Source: Syntrophaceae bacterium UBA6087
GTDB lineage: Bacteria; Desulfobacterota; Desulfomonilia; UBA1062
Reading direction: 5' to 3'
Assembly: GCA_002448235.1 (NCBI GenBank)
Contig: DIXF01000016.1
Span: forward strand, 62,001-126,000
DNA length: 64,000 nucleotides
Below the pieces are notes generated by a model. The model did no database searches, was not told the origin of the DNA, and worked only from the letters and a program-made list of their open reading frames with translations. Every line of letters begins with the position of its first letter. Position 1 is the stretch's first letter. A program made the position numbers and the translations under genes. Below, piece after piece: positions 1-8,172 of the stretch.

Positions 1-537
1 AATGCCCTCTTCAGGCTTTCCGACAAGGCCCATGCCCTGGGACTCATCACCTCGGAGAGGAGGGCGCAGGTGCACGATTTACTCAAGGAGATGGCTGATC
101 TGGACAGCCTCCTCGACAGGACGTACATCGTGATACCCCGCGATATGCCGGCTGCAGCTCCTACGCGCGGGGCCGAGAGCGAGCGGATCAGCCTGAAAAA
201 ACTCCTGAAGAGGCCCGAAGTAGGCATGGACGACATCGAGAAAGCAGGGTTCATCCCCCCGTCGCGGCCCTTATGCGCCGCCGAGGTGGAAGTGGACATC
301 AAGTATGAAGGCTACATAGCGAGGCAGGTCAGGGATGTTGCGCACCTCAAAGAGATGGAGCGGATGAAGATACCGTATACCCTCGATTATGAAAAGATCG
401 AGGGGCTTTCCAACGAGCTCAAGTCGAGGCTTACCGAGATTAAGCCGGGAACGCTGGGCCAGGCGGCCCTGATCGAGGGAATGACCCCTGCGGGGCTTCA
501 GGCACTGAAAATAGGGATCAGATCTTCATCTTCCTGA
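1..537 (+). CDS. mnmG: MnmG (GidA) tRNA uridine modification enzyme, C-terminal part
   Basis: The reading frame is open from the first base and ends at the TGA at 535-537, so only the C-terminal 178 residues are present. They carry the helical C-terminal domain of MnmG, with the hallmark pattern YTLDYEKIEGLSNE followed by GTLGQAALIEGMTPAG. MnmG works with MnmE to install (carboxymethyl)aminomethyl groups on the wobble uridine of certain tRNAs; the C-terminal domain binds MnmE and tRNA. The FAD-binding part lies outside the window. The 3' end overlaps the convergent PilZ gene by 20 bp. Confidence 0.93.
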   Translation, partial: NALFRLSDKAHALGLITSERRAQVHDLLKEMADLDSLLDRTYIVIPRDMPAAAPTRGAESERISLKKLLKRPEVGMDDIEKAGFIPPSRPLCAAEVEVDIKYEGYIARQVRDVAHLKEMERMKIPYTLDYEKIEGLSNELKSRLTEIKPGTLGQAALIEGMTPAGLQALKIGIRSSSS

Positions 538-1684
538 CGGCGGAAAGTATCTCGAGCTGTCTTTTGAATACGTAGCGCTGGAGATGCTGAATATCCGAGG
601 AATGCAGCTTTATGGACAGCCCGTAAAAGAAATCGCCGCCCGTATCCTCTTCCTTGAAAACTACCTCTGCGGTGCCGAGCAAGGTTTGGCTCAACGGTGC
701 AGGCTCGACGGGGAAGATCTGCGTGTTGTCCATCACTGCATGGGGAAGGGCCGGGTAGTTCGGCAGCGTCAAGGAGACGGGATATATCTTTTTTTTCTGG
801 AGCCCTTCATACGGCATCGTCAGGCCGACTCCCCCTTCGCTTATATCCCTTACCGGGATGCGCAGAGTCTGATGGTCCTGGGGAAGGATGTGGATGGTGA
901 CAGGGTCTCTCGGGTCAGGCTCAACGCGGATATATTGCCGCTTCTGCTCGTAGATTCTTTCCGGGAGGAACGCCACGATCCTTCCCTCATACAGGGCATC
1001 CACGCGCAAATCAAAACCCATGGTCTCCTCGTGATGGGTGAAGAAGCCCGAAAGGGGTTTGCCCATAGCCATCTGAGCGTAGAGCTCTATGAACTCATAA
1101 GGCCTGAAATTATCCAGGATGAGCTTGGGCTCGAACTCTCCTGTCAGCTGAATGATCTCTCCGGTGACGGTAAGCGTCGGCAGGTCTTCCTGGAACTGGC
1201 AGGTGAGTATGATCCTCGATCGCTCCCTGATGATGCTCCGGAACAATTCCTTGATTTCCGAGGCATCCTGGGACGGCTTGGTGTAGGGTTCCTTGGGCGC
1301 TTTGTGCAGGGACGCGTGCACGTTCGACATGTCCTGGCACTTTTGGAGAAACATGATGAATCCCAGAGCCATGTCCCTGGAGATTCTCGATGGGTCGATG
1401 AAGAGGATTCCCTGGGGGGCATACTGCAGGATATCGAACTCCTTTATTTCGGAGCCGGAATAGACAATTATGGGGCCGACGATCCCGCGGTTCCGGATTT
1501 GGGTTACGGTGTCCTGAAAATTCCAGTAAAAAGGCAGGATCACAACGTCTCTGGGAGAGCCCAGCTTGAGAATCTCATACACCATGGACGTGAAATCCAT
1601 GAGCCTGCAGGGGAACTCATTGCCCTTGATTCCGAGATCCTTTGCGTCATCATGGGTAATCCAGACAATCGATTTTCCGCTCAT
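518..1684 (-). CDS. PilZ-domain protein with receiver-like N-terminus
   Basis: This 388-residue cytosolic protein has a C-terminal PilZ domain from about residue 245. Both c-di-GMP-binding motifs are present: RxxxR as RQYIR (249-253) and the D/NxSxxG motif as DISEGG (280-285). Residues 1-105 alternate hydrophobic strands and helices much like a response-regulator receiver, but I do not see a convincing phosphorylation site. The middle part (about 140-230) is unassigned. Such proteins usually couple c-di-GMP to motility or surface polysaccharide, which is inference here. It sits 17 bp downstream of a TPR lipoprotein gene on the same strand, so the two may be co-transcribed. Confidence 0.8.
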   Translation of the reverse strand: MSGKSIVWITHDDAKDLGIKGNEFPCRLMDFTSMVYEILKLGSPRDVVILPFYWNFQDTVTQIRNRGIVGPIIVYSGSEIKEFDILQYAPQGILFIDPSRISRDMALGFIMFLQKCQDMSNVHASLHKAPKEPYTKPSQDASEIKELFRSIIRERSRIILTCQFQEDLPTLTVTGEIIQLTGEFEPKLILDNFRPYEFIELYAQMAMGKPLSGFFTHHEETMGFDLRVDALYEGRIVAFLPERIYEQKRQYIRVEPDPRDPVTIHILPQDHQTLRIPVRDISEGGVGLTMPYEGLQKKKIYPVSLTLPNYPALPHAVMDNTQIFPVEPAPLSQTLLGTAEVVFKEEDTGGDFFYGLSIKLHSSDIQHLQRYVFKRQLEILSAVRKMKI

Positions 1685-1701
1685 GGCTCTCCTGTAGGAA
1701 G

Positions 1702-2469
1702 CTATCTCAGGTTATCGATGTGCTGTTGCGCCAGGGTGCCGAAAACGCCGTTCGGATCGAGCTTTATCACCTCGTTCAGCAATCGTATGGCTTCTTTTTT
1801 TTCTCCCCTCTTGATGTGGATCTGGGCAAGGTTCCAGTAAGCTTCGGTATATCCGTTGTACTCGAAAATCGCCCGATTGAAGGCCTCGATGGCCTTCATA
1901 TTGTCGCCCTTTTTGACGAATATCCGGCCAGAGATATGCCAGGCCGGGGCATAATGCTGATTTCGGTCCAGGGCCATTTGTGCAGCCTTCTGGGCATCCT
2001 CGTACCGGTCCATGTCCGCATAGAGGGATGCGAGATTGAAATATGCATATTCGGGCGTCGCATACAGCTCGTCTTTTACCGCCTTCGTGAAAGCGGTTAT
2101 TGCCTCCTCGTTTTTGCCTTTCAGCACCAGGATGGTCCCTTTGAGATTATATGCCTCGCTCTTAAGCCCCGGGTGATCCAGATCGAGGCTGTCTGCATAC
2201 TGGATCGCCTTGTCGACATTCTCCAGGGCCTTGTCATATTTCTCCGATTTCCAGTAGGCAAGGGTGAGCGCATAATAGACCTCGGGATCCTTCGGGTTTG
2301 CTTCAAGCGCCTTCCTCAGTTCGACGAGTGCTCCCTGGATATCGTTTCTCTCGATCTTCCCCATGGCCAGGGATACAAAGGGCTTGGAAAGAGTGCGCTT
2401 TTCCTTGAATGATGCAGCACAGCCCGTGATCAGGGCAACGATGCACAGAAAGATAATGCATTTTCTCAT
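1702..2469 (-). CDS. TPR-repeat lipoprotein
   Basis: The ATG at 2469 is chosen over an upstream in-frame start because it begins a clear lipoprotein signal (MRKCIIFLCIVALITGC, lipobox ITGC) and has a GAGGCGG ribosome-binding site about 5 nt upstream. The mature protein (255 residues with signal) is almost entirely tetratricopeptide repeats, for example AYNLKGTILVLKGKNEEAI and AYWNLAQIHIKRGEKKEAI. It resembles PilF/PilW-type outer-membrane TPR lipoproteins, but TPRs are not specific enough to name it. It most likely scaffolds an envelope complex and is transcribed ahead of the PilZ gene. Confidence 0.8.
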   Translation of the reverse strand: MRKCIIFLCIVALITGCAASFKEKRTLSKPFVSLAMGKIERNDIQGALVELRKALEANPKDPEVYYALTLAYWKSEKYDKALENVDKAIQYADSLDLDHPGLKSEAYNLKGTILVLKGKNEEAITAFTKAVKDELYATPEYAYFNLASLYADMDRYEDAQKAAQMALDRNQHYAPAWHISGRIFVKKGDNMKAIEAFNRAIFEYNGYTEAYWNLAQIHIKRGEKKEAIRLLNEVIKLDPNGVFGTLAQQHIDNLR

Positions 2470-2702
2470 TATTACCGCCTCATACGTTATTATGTTCCTA
2501 TCGACCTGTTGCTCAGAAATATCAAAATCTAAATGGAACCTTTTTCCTGTATACCACAACCGGGGAGCAACCGGTATCACATCCTTTAAGGGCGGACGAT
2601 GAACGACCCGTAAACTGAAGAACGGCGGACGTGGGGAATGGATAACCTCCGGGCACGGCAGGCGGCGGGAAAAAGGGTGTAGCGGTCTGATTCTTTTACT
2701 CC

Positions 2703-3737
2703 TCAGTTTCTACCGTAGATGCGTGGTCTCTTGAACCGGAAAAAGTCGTCTTTCTCCTCCAGCGCGATCGTATTCGCCTCGTCCTGGAAATAATATTCTC
2801 TGAGTGCCTTGAGCTTTTCTTCCTGCTCCTGACCTTCGAATTCCCGTACGATCTCTTCGCGCGCCTGCATATATTTCAGGCCGGTTTCCCAGCGCTTTTC
2901 ATTATCACTATCCCGCTTTGCCAGGGCCTCGACCTGTTCCTCCGAGAACCCCATTTTTCGCCGAATGTCGTTTATCTCCTGCCGGCGTTCATCGGGGCTC
3001 AGCTGCTTCAATTCGTTCTGGACGGAATCTATGCTGAAGAATACCTTTGAAAGAATGTAGTTCTGGCTCAGGATGAATTCTTCGGGAGATCCCGTGTACG
3101 TATCACGTAAGGTCATCTGATACATTTCGTACTTTTCGTCGATCGTCGTGTCTTCGGATTCGTTGAGAGCGGCAAGGACATCCTGCACTTTTGCTTTTCT
3201 CGCTTCTGTCGCCAGCAAATCGCCCGACCATATTTTCTCTGCATCAGGGCCGAAGAGCTCTCTTCTCTTCGCCCATAAGGCGGCAGATTTCTCGGTGGCC
3301 GTCATCCGCACGAGCATTTTCTTGTTGTCCTCAAGCCAGCGGTTGTACCGGTCCATTTTCTCCAACGTTTTCAATATTTCGTGGGCAAGGTCCGGGAAGG
3401 CCTTCGTGAGAATGGTGTAAAACAAGGCTTTCCCATTCTCGGGGTGGGTGTCTACGATAAAATTTCTTACCGCCAGAAGGCTGGCCTGAGTGCTTGTTTC
3501 GGATATCGTTTTTCCATAGTACTTCTGCAGTTGAGCAACCATCCGGTCTATGAACGATTCTTCCGAACCGTCGGTAAGGTTCATACTCTCCTGCCGGAGA
3601 AAGTTCGGATATTGCAGGGGGTTCCGGGAAGGGGCGTCCTCCGCTCTATGCGTGATGAAAAAAAAGGAGAGGGCGGCCGCTGATACGAGTACCGTGAGGG
3701 CCGCGACTTTTATCAGTGTTTTCTTTTTACTGCTCAT
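2703..3737 (-). CDS. Lipase chaperone (foldase)-like membrane protein
   Basis: The protein has 344 residues from the ATG at 3737, one N-terminal transmembrane helix (about 9-28), and a long, highly charged helical periplasmic part. The order of segments matches the lipase-specific foldase family (LifO/LipB-type): a first helical globule, RRELFGPDAEKIW in the middle, LSPDERRQEINDIRRK, and a second globule with RWETGLKYMQAREEI. The family's signature RxxFDY motif is degenerate (AVRNFIVD). Foldases stay anchored in the inner membrane and help a cognate lipase fold before type II secretion. The upstream gene on the same strand is an SGNH esterase, the likely client. A GGGAGG site lies about 14 nt before the start, slightly far. 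Confidence 0.7.
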   Translation of the reverse strand: MSSKKKTLIKVAALTVLVSAAALSFFFITHRAEDAPSRNPLQYPNFLRQESMNLTDGSEESFIDRMVAQLQKYYGKTISETSTQASLLAVRNFIVDTHPENGKALFYTILTKAFPDLAHEILKTLEKMDRYNRWLEDNKKMLVRMTATEKSAALWAKRRELFGPDAEKIWSGDLLATEARKAKVQDVLAALNESEDTTIDEKYEMYQMTLRDTYTGSPEEFILSQNYILSKVFFSIDSVQNELKQLSPDERRQEINDIRRKMGFSEEQVEALAKRDSDNEKRWETGLKYMQAREEIVREFEGQEQEEKLKALREYYFQDEANTIALEEKDDFFRFKRPRIYGRN

Positions 3738-3800
3738 AGCTGCTTTTTTAGCCTCCCATAGTAAAGGGGGTTGCAAGGGAACGTGCCGGTTCATGTGCGA

Positions 3801-3841
3801 AAGGGTCACGGAAGTTTTCCTGAAGGCCTTCCGTGACCCTT
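3801..3841 (-). terminator. Strong hairpin between SGNH esterase and foldase genes
   Basis: A perfect 14-bp inverted repeat (AAGGGTCACGGAAG at 3801-3814, its complement at 3828-3841) with a 13-nt loop begins 7 nt after the esterase stop codon. On the minus strand it is followed by only a short T stretch, so it may be a leaky terminator or an mRNA 3'-end stabiliser. Either role would lower foldase output relative to esterase output. Confidence 0.55.
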
Positions 3842-3848
3842 TTGCTGT

Positions 3849-4595
3849 TTACAGAAGGGGCTGAAGCTTTGCCCAGATCCTTTGCGCAAGTTTGTACGAG
3901 CCCGAATCATTGGGATGGACACCGTCGATGATGATGTCGGAATTGTAGATGTAGGGCCGCGGGTCTATGAACACGCGATAATTGGGAGCAGCAGTTGCAT
4001 TCGCCACTGCCAGTGCAAGCTTTGCATCCCCGTAATCGACTGCCTGGTTCAAAGTCGTGCTTCCGAAGGCGCCGTTTTTCACATGATAATAGCCCTGATA
4101 GATGATGTTCTGCACGCCGTCTCTGCCCATCTGGTTCAGCAGAGTCACCGCATCCACGTATACATCGTTTATGAGCGCCTTACACGATGACGATAGCCCT
4201 GATTCCCACCAGTTGACTTTGCAGTTGTACGGATCGAACACGATGGCAGGGATAAGAATCTCGTTGCCTCCGCCGTCCATGAAGATGGTCCGGATGTAGG
4301 GATGATCGCTTTTTGCAGTGGCATACTGCATGCCTACATCAGGAGTAATGGAATCTCCGCCGGTAATCGTAGCACCCGACTTGCTGTACCGGCGGAAGGT
4401 CTGCCCCGACCAGCTCTGCAGATAGTCATGGATCCCTCCGGATAGTGCATAGATGGAGTCGCCCAGATTCACCACATCGTTGCGGCTGGCGTTGCGTATC
4501 CACGATACGCTGAAGATCCCGCACGCAGAAACAAGCGAAGACAGGAGCAGCACGACCATGAAACGAGCAAACATCCCCGATGTAAATCTTTTCAT
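3849..4595 (-). CDS. SGNH-family esterase/lipase lipoprotein
   Basis: This 248-residue protein starts at an ATG with a perfect AGGAGG site 5 nt upstream. A signal peptide ends in a lipobox-like LVSAC (Cys25). The SGNH hydrolase blocks are visible: NLGDSI (block I, nucleophile Ser47), a Gly-rich DGGGNEI (block III, catalytic Asn region) and DGVHPND near the C terminus (block V, Asp-His pair). It probably hydrolyses an ester in the envelope or outside the cell; the substrate cannot be told. The adjacent lipase-chaperone-like gene suggests assisted folding. Upstream DNA is very A/T rich. Confidence 0.8.
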   Translation of the reverse strand: MKRFTSGMFARFMVVLLLSSLVSACGIFSVSWIRNASRNDVVNLGDSIYALSGGIHDYLQSWSGQTFRRYSKSGATITGGDSITPDVGMQYATAKSDHPYIRTIFMDGGGNEILIPAIVFDPYNCKVNWWESGLSSSCKALINDVYVDAVTLLNQMGRDGVQNIIYQGYYHVKNGAFGSTTLNQAVDYGDAKLALAVANATAAPNYRVFIDPRPYIYNSDIIIDGVHPNDSGSYKLAQRIWAKLQPLL

Positions 4596-4899
4596 AGAAC
4601 CTCCTTACCTCTTAAATTTTTTTAAATCTCCCGAAGCTCAAAACAATTACGTGGTAGAGCATCAACCGTGTTTTCTTTCCTCTGGGATTCAAATTTAAAC
4701 TACAACAAGCGGGTGTACTATTGACTTATCAATATATAACATATTAACTAATATAAATACGAAGTGCTGTCAATTGATAATTATCTAAAAAATTAAATCC
4801 TTAAGGATCCGCGCGGCGAGGTTGTCAGGGGTCGGTGCTCACGTGAACGGCAGAACGCCCTCACGATCGTTTCAAGGAACGATTTCCTTATGAGTATAT
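4596..4899. other. A/T-rich intergenic region upstream of the SGNH esterase
   Basis: These 304 bases hold no convincing gene. The 4600-4800 part is very A/T rich. On the minus strand a TTGACA (4773-4768) could be a -35 box for the esterase, but no good -10 stands at the right distance. A small hairpin (ATCGTT 4866-4871 / AACGAT 4878-4883) lies just past the stop of the PHP gene and could be a weak terminator. Confidence 0.4.
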
Positions 4900-5787
4900 C
4901 TAAAGGAACTGATCTGCCACCCAGGAGGGTATCTGCATGCTGCCCAGTATCGCAGGCTGCTGGTGGCAGTCTGATCCCCCGGTCGCAATGAGGCCTTCCC
5001 GTTGTGCAAAGGCGCTGTAGGTTTTCGTGGTGATCCTGTTGTGGCGTGTATGCCAGCACTCGATGCCGTCGATGAAGTCCATCATGGTCTCCCGGATGAT
5101 GGTCAGGTGCTGCGAGATATCAGGGCTTAAGGAGACAAGGGAAGTCCCGTTCGTATCTCCCGGGTGTGCGAGGACAAGCCTTCCTCCTGCTTTTCTGATG
5201 AGCGTGGAGGCTTCCTCCAGGCTGAAATGCATCTTCGGGACATCGCATTTCACGAGGTACGTTTCAAAGGCCTCCTGTTTGTCTTTCACGATGCCTTTTC
5301 TGATGAGGTATCGTGCGATATGGGGCCTGGCGAGCGACCCGTCGGCATAGGACCGGACCGCCTCCATATCCTCCCCCGTGAACTCGGGGATGCCGGCATT
5401 CCTGAATTCGGCATTTATCTTTTCAAGGATCCTGCCCGCACGATAGGTCCTGTAGCGCTGCAGCTCCTCGAGCTTTTCCTTCAGGGAGGCATCGTGCATG
5501 TCGAATCCGTAGCCAAGGAAATCCAGCGGGATCTCTTTGCCCTCGCGGTAATCGGGATGAGAAAAGGTGATATTGAGCTCCACCCCGGTTATGAAGTGCA
5601 TTCCGTACTCCCGGGCGAGCTCTGTCGCACGCTCGGAAGCGGCAATGGAGTCGTGGTCGGTGATGGAGATGAGCCCGACCGCCCTGCGCTGAGCTTCTGC
5701 AAAGATGTCCTCTACATCCCACCTGCCGTCCGAGCCGTTTTTGCTGTGAATGTGGAGATCGATATTCATCGTGACTGAAGAGCTCAA
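4900..5787 (-). CDS. PHP-domain phosphoesterase (TrpH/YciV-like)
   Basis: The 295-residue product shows PHP metal-binding motifs in order: DLHIHSKNGSDG (about 10-21), ITDHDS (about 42-47), TGVELN, and near the end LAHPGD and GGSDCH. These match the small stand-alone PHP proteins that act as 3',5'-nucleotide or 5'-3' exonuclease-type phosphoesterases. The start chosen is the TTG at 5787, which has a GGAGG site 4 nt upstream and overlaps the rlmN stop codon as TTGA; an ATG six codons later (5769) lacks a ribosome-binding site. The overlap suggests translation coupled to rlmN and possibly a role in RNA turnover. Confidence 0.85.
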   Translation of the reverse strand: MSSSVTMNIDLHIHSKNGSDGRWDVEDIFAEAQRRAVGLISITDHDSIAASERATELAREYGMHFITGVELNITFSHPDYREGKEIPLDFLGYGFDMHDASLKEKLEELQRYRTYRAGRILEKINAEFRNAGIPEFTGEDMEAVRSYADGSLARPHIARYLIRKGIVKDKQEAFETYLVKCDVPKMHFSLEEASTLIRKAGGRLVLAHPGDTNGTSLVSLSPDISQHLTIIRETMMDFIDGIECWHTRHNRITTKTYSAFAQREGLIATGGSDCHQQPAILGSMQIPSWVADQFL

Positions 5788-6818
5788 AGGGCCTCCTGCC
5801 GGGCATTAACGACATGTCCGGCAAGCTGGCCGCAGGCGGCCAGAATATCTTTCCCCTTTTCCTTGCGCAGCATGACGGCAAAGGGAGAATTTCTCAGCAC
5901 CTCTTCGAAGGCCAGAACAGCCTCGGGGTCCGGCGCCCGGAGGTGACAGCCGGGCCAGGGATTGAACGGGATGAGATTGACCTTTACTTTCAGCCCGTGG
6001 AGGATGCGGATAAGCTCCCGGGCATCGCGGATACGGTCGTTTACCCCTTTGATCAGGACATACTCGAGGGTGATCCTCCTGCGGTTGGGGAGCTGGTATG
6101 CCTTCAGGGCTGCGAGGAGCTCTTCTAAGGGGTACTTGCTGTTGACGGGCATGATCTTCTCCCGTATCCCGCTTGACGGCGCATTGAGCGATACGGCTAA
6201 AGCGGCCTCGGTATCCTTGGACAGCGTGGCAAGCTTGGGCAGGATGCCGCAGGTGGAAATCGTGATCCTTCTCTTGGAAAACTGGGGTCCTTCCTTGTCG
6301 GTAAGGATGCGGACGGTTTTGATGACATTGTCATAGTTGAGCAGCGGCTCTCCCATGCCCATAAAAACGATGTTCCTGATCTGCCGGTCCGGATACGCAT
6401 TCAAGGGGGAGAGTACCTGGGATACTATCTCGGAGACGGAGAGGTTGCGCTTGAAGCCCATGGTCGCGGTAAAGCAGAACGCGCACCCCATGGCGCACCC
6501 TACCTGTGAGGATATGCAGAGGCTGTAATGCTGCCCCTTCCCAGGCATGAGAACGCTTTCGATGATATGCCCGTCATGGAGCCTGTAGGCGAGCTTTTCC
6601 GTGCCGTCGGAAGAGACCTCCGTACGGACGAGTTCGGGGTAGGAAATGACCGCCTTCTCCGACAGCTCCTGCCTGAGCTGCTTGGAGAGGTTGGTCATCT
6701 CGCCGATATCCCGGACACCTCTTCCGAACACCCAGCCGAATATCTGGCTGCCGCGGTAAGATTGTCCGCCCATGAGTCCCTTCAGCTGTTCTTTGTCCAG
6801 ATCGAGAAGATTGATCAT
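5784..6818 (-). CDS. rlmN: 23S rRNA (adenine2503-C2)-methyltransferase RlmN
   Basis: This 344-residue radical-SAM enzyme is of normal family length. The iron-sulfur cysteines are Cys108, Cys112 and Cys115 in CAMGCAFC. A cysteine 7 residues earlier (Cys101) and one near the C terminus (Cys329, AACGQL) match the remaining conserved cysteines of RlmN, which include the one that carries the methyl group. It methylates C2 of A2503 in 23S rRNA and, in some bacteria, A37 of certain tRNAs. It lies 67 nt behind tRNA-Arg on the same strand and overlaps the PHP gene by 4 bp. Confidence 0.95.
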   Translation of the reverse strand: MINLLDLDKEQLKGLMGGQSYRGSQIFGWVFGRGVRDIGEMTNLSKQLRQELSEKAVISYPELVRTEVSSDGTEKLAYRLHDGHIIESVLMPGKGQHYSLCISSQVGCAMGCAFCFTATMGFKRNLSVSEIVSQVLSPLNAYPDRQIRNIVFMGMGEPLLNYDNVIKTVRILTDKEGPQFSKRRITISTCGILPKLATLSKDTEAALAVSLNAPSSGIREKIMPVNSKYPLEELLAALKAYQLPNRRRITLEYVLIKGVNDRIRDARELIRILHGLKVKVNLIPFNPWPGCHLRAPDPEAVLAFEEVLRNSPFAVMLRKEKGKDILAACGQLAGHVVNARQEAL

Positions 6819-6885
6819 GATGCAGTCATCCTATGAACTCTTACATGAAAATGCAAGGATTGATGAACCGGGTAAAGCAGGAAAA

Positions 6886-6959
6886 TGCGCCCGACAGGAA
6901 TCGAACCTGTGGCCTTAGGCTCCGGAGGCCTACGCTCTATCCAACTGAGCTACGGGCGC
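6886..6959 (-). tRNA. tRNA-Arg (anticodon CCG)
   Basis: The 74-nt minus-strand sequence folds as a full cloverleaf: acceptor GCGCCCG/CGGGCGC, D arm GCTC/GAGC, anticodon stem TAGGC/GCCTA with loop CTCCGGA (anticodon CCG, codon CGG), and T arm ACAGG-TTCGATT-CCTGT. The discriminator is A and the CCA end is not encoded. The 5' end is only 3 nt after the stop codon of the VWA gene on the same strand. Confidence 0.96.
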
Positions 6960-6962
6960 ACA

Positions 6963-8156
6963 CTAATTTTTGCTTACGAGCTGTTTTACAGCCTTTTCCA
7001 ACCCTCCGAGCGTTATCTCGTACATGGGGAATATCTCCCCGATGGCCTCGATGGTCGGAGTGTGGGACCATATCGATGCATATTTCGGATTGAGCCATAC
7101 ACTATGTTTGAATGTCTTTGCAAGATATTCCAGACTTTTTATGCTCGGCTCGCCGGACTGGGTTCCATAATAGATGCTCCCGTTCCTGTGGAAGAGCTCA
7201 TAACTTGCCATGGATGCGTCGCCCACGACGATGAGCCGGGTCAAGGGGTCGAAGCGGCTGAAGTCTTCGAGAAAGACCGGTTTGAACTGACGGGAGGTGT
7301 CTTCCCATACGCGGGAATAGATCGTGTTGTGGAAGTAGTAGATCTTCAAGTCTTTGAACTGGCTCTTCGCATGGTTGAAGAGCACCTGGACCACACTCAC
7401 ATAGGGGTCCATGGAGAACCCGCCGTTGTCGATCATGAGGATGACTTTCAGCTTGTCTTTCAGCGAGCGGTCGAAGACGATCTCGATCTCTCCGGCGTTT
7501 TTCATGGTGGCATAGATGGTTTTCTCTATGTTCAGGTTGTCCTTTGGGCCTGCCGGCTGCATGTGGCGGAGCCTCTTGAGGGCGTCGGAGATCTGGGACG
7601 GGCCAAGCAGGGTGTCTTCGGTGTAGTCCTTGTATCTCCTGTCCATGGCGACCTTGACGGCGGACTTGTTTTTGGAGGAACCCCCCACCCGCATGCCGCC
7701 GGGGTGAGAGCCGGAATGCCCGACAGGCGAGGTCCCGCCGGTGCCGATCCATCTGTTTCCGCCGTCATGCCGTTCCGTCTGGTCTTTCAGCCTTTCCCGG
7801 AAATACTCCTCAAGCTGCTCGGGGGTGAGGTTTTTTACGGTCTCGGGATCGAGCCCTAAAAAGTCGGCCACCCGCCGGGGATCCTTGAGCCATTCTTCGA
7901 GCATGGCCTGGATCGCGAGCTCCAGCTCTGCCGAGAGTTCTTCGCTCAGCTCGGCGCCTTTGAAATAATAGGCGAAAACCCGGTCGTAAATGTCGAAGTG
8001 GCGCTCGGACTTGATCATGAGCGCCCTGGAGAGCGAGTAGAAGTCGTCGAGCGACCGGATGAGTCCTTCATGGAGGGCCTGCTGGAGGCGCAGGAATCCC
8101 GTAGGGGAGAGCTGCAGGCCTTTCTGCCTGAGGAGATAGAAGAACTCGATGAACAT
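6963..8156 (-). CDS. VWA-domain (CoxE-like) protein
   Basis: The protein has 397 residues. Residues 1-130 are helical, a Gly/Ser-rich linker follows (about 130-165), and a von Willebrand factor A domain starts near 235. The metal-site motif is DNGGFS (243-248) in place of the usual DxSxS, a degenerate MIDAS. The combination with a MoxR-type AAA ATPase directly upstream (16-bp gap, same strand) is the classic MoxR/VWA chaperone pair, which helps insert cofactors or assemble large complexes. No client enzyme is visible nearby. The gene ends 3 nt before tRNA-Arg. Confidence 0.85.
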   Translation of the reverse strand: MFIEFFYLLRQKGLQLSPTGFLRLQQALHEGLIRSLDDFYSLSRALMIKSERHFDIYDRVFAYYFKGAELSEELSAELELAIQAMLEEWLKDPRRVADFLGLDPETVKNLTPEQLEEYFRERLKDQTERHDGGNRWIGTGGTSPVGHSGSHPGGMRVGGSSKNKSAVKVAMDRRYKDYTEDTLLGPSQISDALKRLRHMQPAGPKDNLNIEKTIYATMKNAGEIEIVFDRSLKDKLKVILMIDNGGFSMDPYVSVVQVLFNHAKSQFKDLKIYYFHNTIYSRVWEDTSRQFKPVFLEDFSRFDPLTRLIVVGDASMASYELFHRNGSIYYGTQSGEPSIKSLEYLAKTFKHSVWLNPKYASIWSHTPTIEAIGEIFPMYEITLGGLEKAVKQLVSKN

Positions 8157-8172
8157 GGCTTTTTAAAAGTCC

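Noticed and set aside
584..1840. 418-codon plus-strand open frame opposite the PilZ gene
   Set aside because: It is the antisense shadow of the PilZ gene; the minus-strand frame has clear PilZ motifs and this one has none.
6885..7859. Long plus-strand frame across the tRNA and VWA gene
   Set aside because: It would translate through tRNA-Arg on the opposite strand and lies antisense to a well-supported VWA gene.
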